DNA of 64,000 nucleotides from CBDFKF01 sp965248765. GTDB taxonomy: Bacteria; Pseudomonadota; Alphaproteobacteria; VGEJ01. The number at the start of each line of letters is the position of its first letter. Within the stretch, counting starts at the first letter, position 1. The notes beneath the pieces are model-generated. The model did not search any database. It had not been told where the DNA came from and was given only the letters and a program-made list of their open reading frames with translations. The stretch lies in contig CBDFKF010000004.1 of the NCBI GenBank assembly GCA_965248765.1, positions 248,001 through 312,000 of the forward strand. Direction: 5' to 3'. Of the stretch, positions 54,069 through 62,750 are shown piece by piece. Both the position numbers and the translations under genes were made by a program.

Positions 54069-55505
54069 TCAGCTCCGAGCGAGCGCCCGTACTGGGGCGG
54101 TTGCGGCGATGCGGCCGCTGCCGCGATAAGCCTCGTGGTTAGCCTCGATAGCGCGCAGCCGATAACCGTAGTTGACCATGATTCCGGCCGACTGCTGTAG
54201 GCCATTGGCCGAGGTATCCGCCCGCCAGTTCAAGCCCTCAATGCGCGCGCCGTTGGAAAGGTGAAAATGCGCGACGCGATCGAGTGCTTCGCTGGCGGAC
54301 CGACCCGTTGCCGCCCGCCGCGCGCTTAACAGGTACTGGGCAGCGAGTCGCATAAGCGGCATCCGCAACGCCTCGGCAATGTCCTCATCCTCGTGCCAGC
54401 CGTCGCGTTCGAGCAGAGCGCCGAGTGCGCTCGCGCCGTCGGCCGCGCCGCTCTGGGCGATGAGAGCCTTCGTGTCGCCGGGCTTGACGAGATCGCCCTC
54501 GCCGCCGCGGATGACTCCATCCAGCCACGTGCGAAGGCCCGGTATGGGCGACAGCGTGGCAAATGTCTTGAGGCCAGGGAAGGCGTACGCCAGGTCGTCG
54601 GCCACGCGCTTGATCAGAAAGCTCCCGAAGCTCACGCCCGCGAGGCCCCGTTGGGCGTTGGATATCGAGTAGAAAATCGCCGTATCGGCGCTCTCCGCGT
54701 CGACCGATGGTTCATCTTGGTCGAGGAGCGCGTGGATATTGTCGGCCATGCCGTTCACCAGCGCGACCTCGACGAAGATGAGCGGCTCATCGGGCATGCT
54801 GGGATGGACGAAAGCAAAGCAACGGCGATCCGAATCCAGTCGATTCTTCAGATCGTCCCACGAACGGATCTCGTGCACAGCCTCATAGCGCATCAGCTTT
54901 TCGAGGAGCGCGGCCGGCGCATCCCAGGTGATCCGCCGCAAGCTCAAGAAACCAGTATCGAACCACGACGTCAGAAGCGTCCTGAGATCGCGATCGAACG
55001 CCCCGAGCGTTGCGTCCGCGGCCGCCAACGGCAGTAGCTCGGCGCGCAGATCGACCAGAAACTTGACCCCGTTCGGCAGGTCGTTGAATTGCGTGAGCAA
55101 GCGCCGGCGAGGCGCAAGAAGGGCATCCTGCAGCCGGGCCTCGGCACGCTGGAACCCCGCATCGTCAGTCGCTGCCTGCCACTCCCCTATCGCCGTCGCG
55201 ATGCCGGCATGGTCGGGACCGAACTCCCGCGCCAGTAATCGTAGGAAACGCTCGCGTCCCTGCGGATTCAGCCCGAGATAGGCGCGACCGAGATCCGCGG
55301 CACGGGCACGGGCCGAGACCTCGCCGCCGGTGCCCTTGAGGCAAGCGACGATCTGCTCGCGCAACGGCGCGAGATCCTCGGCCGGCAGGTCCGGGCTCAG
55401 CGCCGCAAGGGGCGGCGCCCCGCCACGTCCGCCGGCATCGCGCCAGGCGCGACGCAACCGGCGGAAGGTGCGGTCGATGAGTCGATCGGAAACGCTATCA
55501 GGCAT
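54069..55505 (-). CDS. Malonyl-CoA decarboxylase
   Basis: Converts malonyl-CoA to acetyl-CoA and CO2, allowing growth on malonate or removing excess malonyl-CoA. The start at ATG 55505 gives 478 residues with an N-terminal helical domain and a GNAT-like catalytic domain. Conserved stretches are AIFYSISNAQRGLAGVSFGSFLIKRV, FATLSPIPGLRTWL and the C-terminal HFHLSNGARIEGLNW with the catalytic His. It overlaps the NAD(P)HX-repair gene by 8 bp (ATGCCTGA). No malonate transporter or malonyl-CoA synthetase is adjacent. Confidence 0.92.
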   Translation of the reverse strand: MPDSVSDRLIDRTFRRLRRAWRDAGGRGGAPPLAALSPDLPAEDLAPLREQIVACLKGTGGEVSARARAADLGRAYLGLNPQGRERFLRLLAREFGPDHAGIATAIGEWQAATDDAGFQRAEARLQDALLAPRRRLLTQFNDLPNGVKFLVDLRAELLPLAAADATLGAFDRDLRTLLTSWFDTGFLSLRRITWDAPAALLEKLMRYEAVHEIRSWDDLKNRLDSDRRCFAFVHPSMPDEPLIFVEVALVNGMADNIHALLDQDEPSVDAESADTAIFYSISNAQRGLAGVSFGSFLIKRVADDLAYAFPGLKTFATLSPIPGLRTWLDGVIRGGEGDLVKPGDTKALIAQSGAADGASALGALLERDGWHEDEDIAEALRMPLMRLAAQYLLSARRAATGRSASEALDRVAHFHLSNGARIEGLNWRADTSANGLQQSAGIMVNYGYRLRAIEANHEAYRGSGRIAATAPVRALARS

Positions 55506-57009
55506 GGCCACCGCCCACCGGGAGAGCCGCCAGGAGTTCACGCAGCACCGCCGGCAACGCGTCGCTCAGATCCTCGGCGATCAGCCCCGGGCCGAAGCTT
55601 TCAGCCCCCGCCCCATGCAACCACGCGGCGGCACAGCCTGCATCGTATGCCGGCATTCCCTGGGCCATGAGCCCGAGCACCAGGCCACCGAGCACATCAC
55701 CGGCTCCGGCGGTCGCCAGCTCGGGCGGGGCGTTGCCGTTGATGACGGCCCGCCCATCGGGAGCCGCAACGACGGTGTCTGCGCCTTTGAGCAACACCGT
55801 CGCGCCGCTTCGTTCGGCCGCAGCCCGCGTGCGCACAACCTTGTCCGCGCGCGGTTCGGCGGCGCCGAGTAAGCGGTTGAACTCCCCGTCGTGCGGCGTC
55901 AGGAGACAGTCGGCGTGCAGGCGGGAGAACAGCTCCTCCGGGCACTCGGCGAAGCTCGTCAACGCATCGGCATCAAGCGCGCACGCACGCCCGGTCGCGA
56001 GCGCTGCTTTGACGTTCTCGCGGGTCTCCTCCCCGACCCCGTTGCCTGGGCCGAGGAGAATCGCATTCTTGCGCCGATCGTCGAGCAGCTCCCCAAGCCC
56101 TGTCGCGCCTTCGAAGCTTGCCGTCATCACGGCGGTGAGCTGGCTCGCATTGACGAGCAGGGACTGCGGCGGTCCGGCGACCGTGACCAGGCCGGCGCCG
56201 ACGCGAAGCGCGGCACGCGCCGCGAGCCGGGCCGCGCCTGTGCGCCCGACCGTACCGGACACGATGACCGCGTGGCCGCGATCGTACTTGTGACCGGCCA
56301 GCCGTGGCCGCGGGAAGCGCTCGCCCCACAGGGCCGGGCTGTTGGCAAACAAGGTCGGCTTGAGCTCGTCGAGGACAGCTTCCGGGATGCCGATATCGGC
56401 GACAACCACCTCGCCGGCATAGTCCCGCCCCGGGAACAACCAGTGCGCCGGCCGCCGCCGGAAGAAGTTGACGGTGACGTCCGCCTTCATCGCGATGCCC
56501 CATACCGCACCGGTGTCGCCATGGATGCCGCTTGGCACGTCGATCGCCACGATCGCGGCGCCGCTGGCATTGGCCACCTCTACCACCGCGCGCACCGGGC
56601 CTTCGAGATCGCGAGCAAGCCCGGCCCCGAACAGCCCGTCAACGATAACGCCGCTGCCATCGATCAGATCAGGCGACAGGGGGTGCACCTCGCCGTCCCA
56701 ACGGCCCGCCATCAGCGCGGCATCGCCTTTGAGCCGCGCCACCTCGCCCATCAGGCCGAGCCGCACTGGCCAGCCGGCGGCCTTGAGATGGCGTGCCACA
56801 ACGAAGCCGTCGCCGCCATTGTTACCCGGCCCGCACAACACGAGCGTAGGCCGCGGCGCCCACCGCATGCGTAACTCGCGCGCAACCGCCCCACCGGCCG
56901 CCTCCATCAGCGCGACGCCAGGAGTGCCGCCCCGGATGGCGAACGCGTCGGCCGCAGCCATCTCGGCGACGGTCAGAAGGGCCGCACCCCGCTCAGAGCG
57001 ATATCTCAT
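55498..57009 (-). CDS. nnr: Bifunctional NAD(P)HX epimerase/dehydratase
   Basis: Repairs hydrated NADH and NADPH. Start at ATG 57009 gives 503 residues: an epimerase domain (YjeF N-terminal type, about 1-210, with LCGPGNNGGDGFVVARHL) and an ADP-dependent dehydratase of ribokinase fold (LLTPHDGEFNRLLG and TAGAGDVLGGLVLGLMAQG). The open frame runs on upstream through the methyltransferase gene, but the domain begins at MRYRSERGAALLTVAEM. It overlaps the methyltransferase gene by 17 bp. Confidence 0.94.
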   Translation of the reverse strand: MRYRSERGAALLTVAEMAAADAFAIRGGTPGVALMEAAGGAVARELRMRWAPRPTLVLCGPGNNGGDGFVVARHLKAAGWPVRLGLMGEVARLKGDAALMAGRWDGEVHPLSPDLIDGSGVIVDGLFGAGLARDLEGPVRAVVEVANASGAAIVAIDVPSGIHGDTGAVWGIAMKADVTVNFFRRRPAHWLFPGRDYAGEVVVADIGIPEAVLDELKPTLFANSPALWGERFPRPRLAGHKYDRGHAVIVSGTVGRTGAARLAARAALRVGAGLVTVAGPPQSLLVNASQLTAVMTASFEGATGLGELLDDRRKNAILLGPGNGVGEETRENVKAALATGRACALDADALTSFAECPEELFSRLHADCLLTPHDGEFNRLLGAAEPRADKVVRTRAAAERSGATVLLKGADTVVAAPDGRAVINGNAPPELATAGAGDVLGGLVLGLMAQGMPAYDAGCAAAWLHGAGAESFGPGLIAEDLSDALPAVLRELLAALPVGGGHA

Positions 57010-57700
57010 CAGCCGGTTTCGGGCACCTATACAGGCGGACGCGGAGGGGTTGGCCAAATACGTACCCGCCGCCGTCCCGTCCTGCCTCGAAGCGTTCGCG
57101 CACCTCCGGTGTGTCGATCCTGGCGGGGTCAACATCACGGAAGGTGATGGCGGTCTGCTCGGCGAAGAACGCCGCGAAGTCTTCGAAGCGAGCGGTGTTG
57201 TTGTACCAATACTCTTCGGCCTGGGCGAATACGGGCGCAGCGCAGCGATCCAGGGCCTCCAGTGCCACCCGGCGCACCTCGGTTTCATCGTGAAACGGCT
57301 GCAACAGCTGTGACCATGTTCCCCGCATGTCTGGCTCGATGACGAGGAGCACGCCATCCGGTCGGCGTAACACGCGAACCGCTTCAGCAAGCCCGGCGTC
57401 CATCGCCGCCACGGGGACATGATGCAACGAGTAGCAAAACACGACCGCATCGATGCTTCCCGACGCCAGGGGGTTCGCCTCGGCACCCGCCTCGTGGAAG
57501 GTCACCCGGTTGACTTGTTGGCCACGGTGCTTCCGGGCCTGAACGGGATCGGGCTCGAGGCCGTGTATCACGGCGCCGCGGTCCGCCAGCGCAAAGGTAA
57601 GCTCACCTGCACCGCAGCCGATATCCGCGAAAATGCGCCCCACCGGCGGAATCAGGTCGCAAACGATGTCGACGGGATTCCTTTCGACGAGGTCCGCCAT
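56993..57700 (-). CDS. Class I SAM-dependent methyltransferase
   Basis: A 235-residue protein: GRIFADIGCGAGELTFALADRGA is the SAM-binding motif I, LEPDP is motif II, and DAVVFCYSLHHVP plus EAVRVLRRPDGVLLVIEPD match motifs post-I to III. Substrate is unknown; the layout is that of small-molecule methyltransferases. The ATG at 57700 overlaps the amidase stop by 1 bp (TGATG), so it is translated with the amidase; the frame is open upstream only within that gene. Confidence 0.85.
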   Translation of the reverse strand: MADLVERNPVDIVCDLIPPVGRIFADIGCGAGELTFALADRGAVIHGLEPDPVQARKHRGQQVNRVTFHEAGAEANPLASGSIDAVVFCYSLHHVPVAAMDAGLAEAVRVLRRPDGVLLVIEPDMRGTWSQLLQPFHDETEVRRVALEALDRCAAPVFAQAEEYWYNNTARFEDFAAFFAEQTAITFRDVDPARIDTPEVRERFEAGRDGGGYVFGQPLRVRLYRCPKPADEISL

Positions 57701-59100
57701 CACAGCACCGGCCGGCGATCGGTCGTCGGGTGCGCCGCCTCGTAGGCGCGCGACGCTCTTAGAACCTTGGCGTCGGCGTGCTTGGCGGCCACGATCTGCA
57801 GGCCCACCGGCAACCCCGTTTTCGTGAACCCGCACGGCACGCTCGCCGCCGGCTGCTGAGTCAGGTTGAAGGCGTAGGTGAAAGGGGTCCACTGGGTCCA
57901 GTACAGCGCATCGAAGCCCGGCGGCGCGATGATGCCGACATCGAACGCCGGCACCGCGACTGCGGGTGTCAGCAACAGATCCCATTCGTCGAGGAAGCCA
58001 TTCATGTGAATGCCAAGCTGGGTGCGCTGTGCCACCGCGTTGAGGTAGTCCATCACCCCAACCTGCCGTCCGCGCTGGGCGAGCTCGAGGAACGCAGGCT
58101 CGCCGAGCTTGAGCTGCTCAGGGCTCTTGTCCTTCAGCGCATTGGCAGCGCCGGCATACCAGTGCGTCAAAAGGAGGTCGGTGGGATCGGCGAACCCGGG
58201 ATCGCGTGCTTCTACCGTTGCGCCGAGATCGGTGAACGCGCGGGCGGCGCGGTCCACGATCTCCGCCACCTCCGAATCCACCTTGGCGTAACCGAGCGTC
58301 GGGCTGTACGCGACGCGCCACCCCGCTATCCCGTCGTCGATACCATCCAGATAATCGACATCGGTGGGCGGCTGAGCGAACCAGTCGCGATGGTCCGGTC
58401 TCGTGATCACGTTCATCATCAACGCCGAATCGGCGACAGTGCGGCTCATGGGACCGACGTGGGAGAGCGTGCCCATCGGGCTGGGCGGGTAGACCGGCAC
58501 CCGCCCGAACGTCGCCTTGAGGCCGAACAGTCCGGTCAGCGCGCACGGGATACGGATCGAGCCGGCACCGTCGCTCCCCAAAGCCAGCGGCCCCATACCG
58601 ATCGCCAGCGCGGCTGCCGCCCCACCGCTAGAACCGCCCGGAGTCTTGTCGGGATTCCACGGATTGCGGGTAGTCCCGAACAACGCGCTGTCGGTGCAGC
58701 CCTTCCACCCGTATTCGGGCATCGTCGTCTTGCCGAGGAACACGGCGCCGGCCTCGCGTAGCCGCGCCACTGCGGGCGCATCCTCCTCCCACGGTTCGTT
58801 GGGGTCGGTCATGCGCGAGCCGCGCGGACTAGGCCACCCTTTCGTGAGCTGATGATCCTTGATCGATACCGGGATCCCATCGACCGGCCCCGCCGGCTTC
58901 CCCTTGGCCCACCGCGCCTCCGACTGGCGTGCGGCGCGTAGCGCGCCCTCTTCGTCGACAAGGTAAAACGCGTTGAGTTGGACATTGTAGCGCTGGATCT
59001 GCGCGATCGCGGCTTCGGTGGCCTCGATGGGAGATAGCTTCTTGGCGGCGTACGCCGCGGCCAGCTCCGTCGCCGGTGTAAATGCCAGGTCCTGCGTCAC
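57700..59100 (-). CDS. Amidase (amidase-signature family)
   Basis: A 466-residue Ser-cisSer-Lys hydrolase. Candidate catalytic residues are K81 (VSIKDH), S157/S158 in GGSSGG and S181 in GAGSIRIP. Other conserved stretches are LGKTTMPEYGWKGCTDSALFGTTRNPWN. It resembles stand-alone amidases more than GatA because no gatB or gatC is adjacent; the substrate is unknown. The start is GTG at 59100 with GGAGGAG 6 bases upstream; an ATG at 59157 would add 19 unconserved residues. First gene of the amidase-methyltransferase-nnr-malonyl-CoA-decarboxylase run. Confidence 0.9.
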   Translation of the reverse strand: MTQDLAFTPATELAAAYAAKKLSPIEATEAAIAQIQRYNVQLNAFYLVDEEGALRAARQSEARWAKGKPAGPVDGIPVSIKDHQLTKGWPSPRGSRMTDPNEPWEEDAPAVARLREAGAVFLGKTTMPEYGWKGCTDSALFGTTRNPWNPDKTPGGSSGGAAAALAIGMGPLALGSDGAGSIRIPCALTGLFGLKATFGRVPVYPPSPMGTLSHVGPMSRTVADSALMMNVITRPDHRDWFAQPPTDVDYLDGIDDGIAGWRVAYSPTLGYAKVDSEVAEIVDRAARAFTDLGATVEARDPGFADPTDLLLTHWYAGAANALKDKSPEQLKLGEPAFLELAQRGRQVGVMDYLNAVAQRTQLGIHMNGFLDEWDLLLTPAVAVPAFDVGIIAPPGFDALYWTQWTPFTYAFNLTQQPAASVPCGFTKTGLPVGLQIVAAKHADAKVLRASRAYEAAHPTTDRRPVL

Positions 59101-59194
59101 TGGGGCTCCTCCTCTCCACTCAAGCGCAATCCATTGTTGCCGGCCGGCGTTCCGCACGCAACGGGCACGCCGCGAGCTGGTATGATGATCGATA

Positions 59195-59449
59195 ATGAGT
59201 GTCGGGTGGAGCCGTCATCGGCGCAGCACTGTCGCCCTCGGGCTTGTCAGCCTCTTTGCCGCTGGGCTCATCGGCTGCGAGGAAATCGACCTGACGCCCC
59301 AGCTCCGCGATCACTACATGGGCCAGGCCTCGCTCGAGCCGTACCTGTTCCTGGAGCGGGTGCAGCATGACGATCTGGGTAACCCGATCCTCGGTGAGGT
59401 TCCGGATGATCCCGCGCCCGAATCCTCGGACAGCTCCGATGCGCCCTGA
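59195..59449 (+). CDS. Small predicted lipoprotein
   Basis: An 84-residue protein with a classic lipoprotein signal: basic start (SRHRR), hydrophobic stretch LGLVSLFAAG and lipobox LIGC with the acylated C28. The mature part (56 residues) is acidic and ends in a Ser/Asp/Pro-rich tail. The residues after Cys are Glu-Glu, so outer-membrane sorting is plausible. It is divergent from the amidase and 72 bp before the SDR gene. I do not know a family. No strong Shine-Dalgarno is seen. Confidence 0.6.
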   Translation: MSVGWSRHRRSTVALGLVSLFAAGLIGCEEIDLTPQLRDHYMGQASLEPYLFLERVQHDDLGNPILGEVPDDPAPESSDSSDAP

Positions 59450-59521
59450 CCAATCGCGCCTTGCGTCAATGACAGCGATCAACGAGAAAGGGCTCAGGCC
59501 CAATCGTGCCGGGAGATCGGT

Positions 59522-60271
59522 ATGAACAAGTACGACCTTAGAGGACGAACGGCCGTCGTCACCGGCGCCGCCCGCGGCATCGGCTTAGCGATCGCCGAGC
59601 GGCTCGCCGATTCCGATGCCAACGTCATGGTGTGGGACGTCGACGAGGCGGCGCTCGATGCCGCCGTCAGCACACTCGGCGGCAACCGAGTCGATGCCAC
59701 CGCGGCCGACGTCACGGATCCGGCGAGCATCGAGGCAGCGCGGGATCGGACGATCGGGCGCTTCGGCCAAATCGACGTGCTGGTCAACAACGCCGGCATC
59801 TCAGGCCCCAACCTCACGACCTGGGAATACCCGGTGGAAGATTGGAATCAGGTCGTCGCGGTTGATCTGACGGGTGTTTTCTTGTGCTGCCGCTCTATCG
59901 TTCCCCACATGATCGAGAAGGACTACGGCCGCATCGTCAATGTCACATCGATCGCGGGCAAGGAGGGCAACCCCAACGCCCCGGCCTACAGCGCAGCTAA
60001 GGCCGGCGCGATCGGACTCACCAAGTCCCTCGGCAAGGAGCTGGCGAGCACCAACATTCGCGTCAACTGTGTGACGCCGGCGGTGATTAAGACCGAAATA
60101 TTTGCGCAGATGACCCAGGAGCATATCGACTACATGCTCTCGAAAATCCCGATGGCCCGATTCGGCAAGGTCGAAGAGGTGGCGGCGCTCGTTGCTTGGC
60201 TGTCCTCGGAGGACTGCACGTTCACCACTGGCGCGGTCTTCGACGTCTCTGGCGGCCGCGCCACCTACTAA
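59522..60271 (+). CDS. Short-chain dehydrogenase/reductase (SDR)
   Basis: A 249-residue classical SDR: TGAARGIG at 14-21 (NAD(P) site), NNAG at 89-92 and the catalytic S143, Y156 and K160 (YSAAK). WDVDE with Asp after the second strand favours NAD over NADP. C-terminal end GGRATY. The substrate is not evident; relatives include sugar-acid and 3-oxoacyl reductases. A near-identical but broken copy lies at 60942-61690. Confidence 0.9.
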   Translation: MNKYDLRGRTAVVTGAARGIGLAIAERLADSDANVMVWDVDEAALDAAVSTLGGNRVDATAADVTDPASIEAARDRTIGRFGQIDVLVNNAGISGPNLTTWEYPVEDWNQVVAVDLTGVFLCCRSIVPHMIEKDYGRIVNVTSIAGKEGNPNAPAYSAAKAGAIGLTKSLGKELASTNIRVNCVTPAVIKTEIFAQMTQEHIDYMLSKIPMARFGKVEEVAALVAWLSSEDCTFTTGAVFDVSGGRATY

Positions 60272-60300
60272 ATCACCGGAACCATGGAGGGTGGCCGGAG

Positions 60301-60645
60301 ATGACTCAACACCGACTCCTCAAGCACAAGCGCTTCCTTGAGGACATCGAGAAGGGGATCCGGATCGCCAACCGGGAGATCATCCACGCCCACATCACCG
60401 ATCTAGACAGCGACATGTTCCTTGCTTTCGCCGTGTCGGTCGGGCGCCTGCGCGCTCGCTATCTCGACTCCGCGCTCAAACTGTTCCTTGACGAGGACGA
60501 GCAATGGCCGGCCGAGGGCGCTATCTCGGCGCTACGCAAGGAGCGCGAACGCTTTGAGGAAAGTCTGAGTGCGTTCGATGCGCTGCGGCGGGCTATCGAG
60601 CAGGGCTATGTCGACCTCGACGGCGACGAGCAGGCGGCCGAGTAG
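60301..60645 (+). CDS. Small protein of unknown function (114 aa)
   Basis: A soluble, mostly helical, charged protein (HKRFLEDIEKGIRIANREIIHAH; LRARYLDSALKLFL; EERFEESLSAFDALRRAIEQGY-like stretches), with no signal peptide or membrane segment. It starts at ATG 60301, 29 bp after the SDR gene, and probably shares its transcript. I do not recognise a family. Confidence 0.6.
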   Translation: MTQHRLLKHKRFLEDIEKGIRIANREIIHAHITDLDSDMFLAFAVSVGRLRARYLDSALKLFLDEDEQWPAEGAISALRKERERFEESLSAFDALRRAIEQGYVDLDGDEQAAE

Positions 60646-60675
60646 CGGAACAGGAGCGCCGGACACATAACGCCG

Positions 60676-60903
60676 ATGAATTTTACGGACCAAATGGCGA
60701 CCAAGCTTCTCGCGCAGGCGACGAAGAAGCTGAGTGAAGCAGTCAACGAAGCCCTGTGCGCGAGCCCCGACAAGCGCTTGGTGCGCGCGCTCCTGGACCA
60801 GGTCCGATCCGACCTCCACGAATTCGAAGACGCCTACTTCGACGAGGACCCGGACGAGGACCCCCAACAGGCGGCCACGGGCGGGCGCCGAGCCCGCCGA
60901 TAG
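60676..60903 (+). CDS. Small acidic-tailed protein of unknown function (75 aa)
   Basis: MNFTDQMATKLLAQATKK is followed by a helical region (LSEAVNEAL, LVRALLDQVRSDLHEF) and an Asp/Glu-rich stretch ending in basic GGRRARR. Codon use and spacing (30 bp after the previous gene, 38 bp before the next) suggest a real gene in a small operon between the two SDR copies. No family recognised. Confidence 0.5.
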   Translation: MNFTDQMATKLLAQATKKLSEAVNEALCASPDKRLVRALLDQVRSDLHEFEDAYFDEDPDEDPQQAATGGRRARR

Positions 60904-60941
60904 ACCACACCCCCTACGCCCCACCGCATCAGAAGGTCCGC

Positions 60942-61690
60942 ATGAACGCGTACGACCTTCGGGGCCGCACCGCTGTCGTCACCGGTGGCGCCCGGGGCAT
61001 CGCTTCGCCATCGCTGCCAGGTTTATCGAATCGGATGCGAACGTCATGGTGTGCGACGTCGACGAGGCGGCGCTCGATCCGGCCATGGCGGCGCTCGGCA
61101 GTCATAAGGTCGATGCGACGGCCGCCGACGTCACCGATTCTGCCAGCATCGAGGCGGCAAGAGATCGGACGATCGAGCGCTTCGGCAAGATCGACGTGCT
61201 GGTCAACAACGCCGGTATCTCGGGGCCCAACCTCACGACCTGGGACTATCCTCTGGACGACTGGCACAAGGTCATTGCAGTCGACCTGACAGGTGTTTTC
61301 CTGTGCTGCCGCGCGATTGTTCCGCACATGATCGAGAACGGCTATGGCCGCATCGTCAACGTTACATCGATCGCCGGCAAGGAAGGGACCCCCAACGCCC
61401 CGGCCTACAGCGCGGCCAAGGCCGGCGCCATCGGGCTCACCAAGTCCCTCGGCAAGGAGCTGAGCAACACCAATATCCGCGTGAACTGCGTGGCCCCGGC
61501 GGCGGTCAAGACCGACATCTTCGCGCAGATGATCCAGCCGCACATCGATTACATGCTCTCGAAAATCCCGATGGCTCGATTCGGCAAGGTCGAAGAACTG
61601 GCCGCGCTCGTTGCCTGGCTGTGCTCGGAGGAATGCTCGTTCTCGACGGGCCCAGTCTTCGACGCCTCGGGCGGCCGCGCGACCTATTGA
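60942..61690 (+). pseudogene. Second SDR copy, frameshifted
   Basis: A close duplicate of the SDR at 59522 (for example NVMVCDVDEAALD, LVNNAGISGPNLTTW, SIAGKEGTPNAPAYSAAKAG). AGAAGG precedes the ATG at 60942. The frame opens normally (MNAYDLRGRTAVVTGGARGI) but one G is missing near 61002: GGCATCG-CTTCGCC where GGCATCGGCTTCGCC would encode GIGFA. Downstream the protein is intact in the shifted frame to TGA at 61690. As written only about 20 correct residues are made. It may be a true null allele or a base-call error. Confidence 0.8.
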
Positions 61691-61743
61691 GTGACCGGAC
61701 CCCGAAGGCCCGACCAACCTCGATCAGTCGCCGGTCTCCAACG

Positions 61744-62263
61744 TCAGCTCTTTACTTTAATCATCACCGGCATGCCGGCGGTCAGTCCGCCGTCGACGGC
61801 GAGATTAGCGCCGCTAACGAACGCCGCCTCATCTGAGGCCAAGAACGCGACGGCGTTCGCGATATCCTCCGGCGTGCCGACGCGGCCGACCGGATACCAG
61901 CGCGCGAGCTTCTCGAACACCTGCGGGTCCTTCTCCTGGCGAATGCGCCAAGTCGGCGCATTCGGTGCGAACTGTGCCCGGGCTTACCACGTTGGCGCGG
62001 ACTCCCTTGGGCCCGTACTCCGCCGCCAGCGATTTGGTGAAGTTGATCAGCCCCGCCTTGGCGGCACTGTAGGCGGGGTTGCCGAGCGCCGTCAGGCCGT
62101 TGACCGAGGCTATGTTGACGATGACCCCGCCACCTTGCTCCACCATAGCGGGCAGCACCGCCCGTGCGCACAGATAGGGTCCCTTGAGACAGATCTCCAC
62201 CTCGCGGTCCCAGTCTGTCGGCTCGGTCTGCGCGATGCTCCCTTTGATCGTGAACGCAGCCTG
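61744..62263 (-). pseudogene. Third SDR gene, truncated and frameshifted
   Basis: On the minus strand the reading continues FTIKGSIAQTEPTDWDRE, CLKGPYLCARAVLPAMVEQ, NIASVNGLTALGNPAYSAAKAG (Ser, Tyr, Lys catalytic residues present) and VSPGTVRT. The frame then shifts near 61964-61966 (one base short in GCACCGAAT) and resumes as PTWRIRQEKDPQVFEKLARWYP to LAVDGGLTAGMPV. The N-terminal Rossmann half with the TGxxxGIG motif is missing: similarity stops near 62263, close to the IS21-type remnant. It differs from the other two SDRs, so it is not a third copy of them. Confidence 0.8.
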
Positions 62264-62318
62264 TTAACGGCGGAGGAATAATGCAGCACGCGGAGCGGCT
62301 GGGCGGTCCGGTCGCGGC

Positions 62319-62334
62319 GGCGCAAAATTGCGCC
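62319..62334. repeat. 16-bp dyad between the SDR remnant and the istA fragment
   Basis: GGCGCAAAATTGCGCC has 7-bp complementary arms around AA. It lies at the junction between the truncated SDR and the IS21-like sequence, 39 bp before the istA start, and could be an operator or an element end. Confidence 0.35.
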
Positions 62335-62372
62335 ACCTATAGCCCCTTGTCGGTTGTGGTGAGGGGCATGAG

Positions 62373-62690
62373 ATGTACGGCGTGGAGCTCTATGCGGCGG
62401 TTCGTCTGGCGGTTGTCGACGAGGGTCTGAGCCATCACGAGGCGGGCCGTCGGTTCGGCATCGACCGCCGGACGGTGAAGAAGATGCTGAGCTATTCGGC
62501 GCCGCCGGGCTACCGGCGGCCCAAGCCGGTCCGGCGGCCCAAGCTGGATGGGTTCACCGGCATCGTCGACGCGATCCTGGAGGCGGACACGGATCCGGAC
62601 GTGCCGCGCAAGCAGCGCCACACGGCGCACCGGATCTTCGAGCGGCTGCGGGACGAGCACGGGTTCGCCGGCGGCTATACCATGCAGACC
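62373..62690 (+). pseudogene. IstA (IS21 family) N-terminal fragment
   Basis: About 105 residues with the IstA start MYGVELYAAVRLAVVDEG, a helix-turn-helix (LSHHEAGRRFGIDRRTVKKML) and the PPGYRR...RRPKLDGFTGIVDAIL region, then QRHTAHRIFERLRDEHGFAGGYT, where it departs from IS21. Catalytic residues and istB are missing. The frame continues without a stop into the IS1182-type transposase. Confidence 0.8.
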
Positions 62691-62750
62691 GTGTGGAAAC
62701 TCTGGGTGGCGGGGGATTCCGTCCGTCTCATGGCGATGTTAGGGTCCGCC

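Noticed and set aside
55498..57486. A 662-residue fusion reading across the methyltransferase and nnr
   Set aside because: The N-terminal 159 residues are an out-of-frame reading of the methyltransferase gene and have no sensible composition; nnr begins at 57009.
59120..59503. 127-residue minus-strand frame opposite the lipoprotein gene
   Set aside because: It is antisense to a protein with a clean lipoprotein signal and has no recognisable motif or Shine-Dalgarno.
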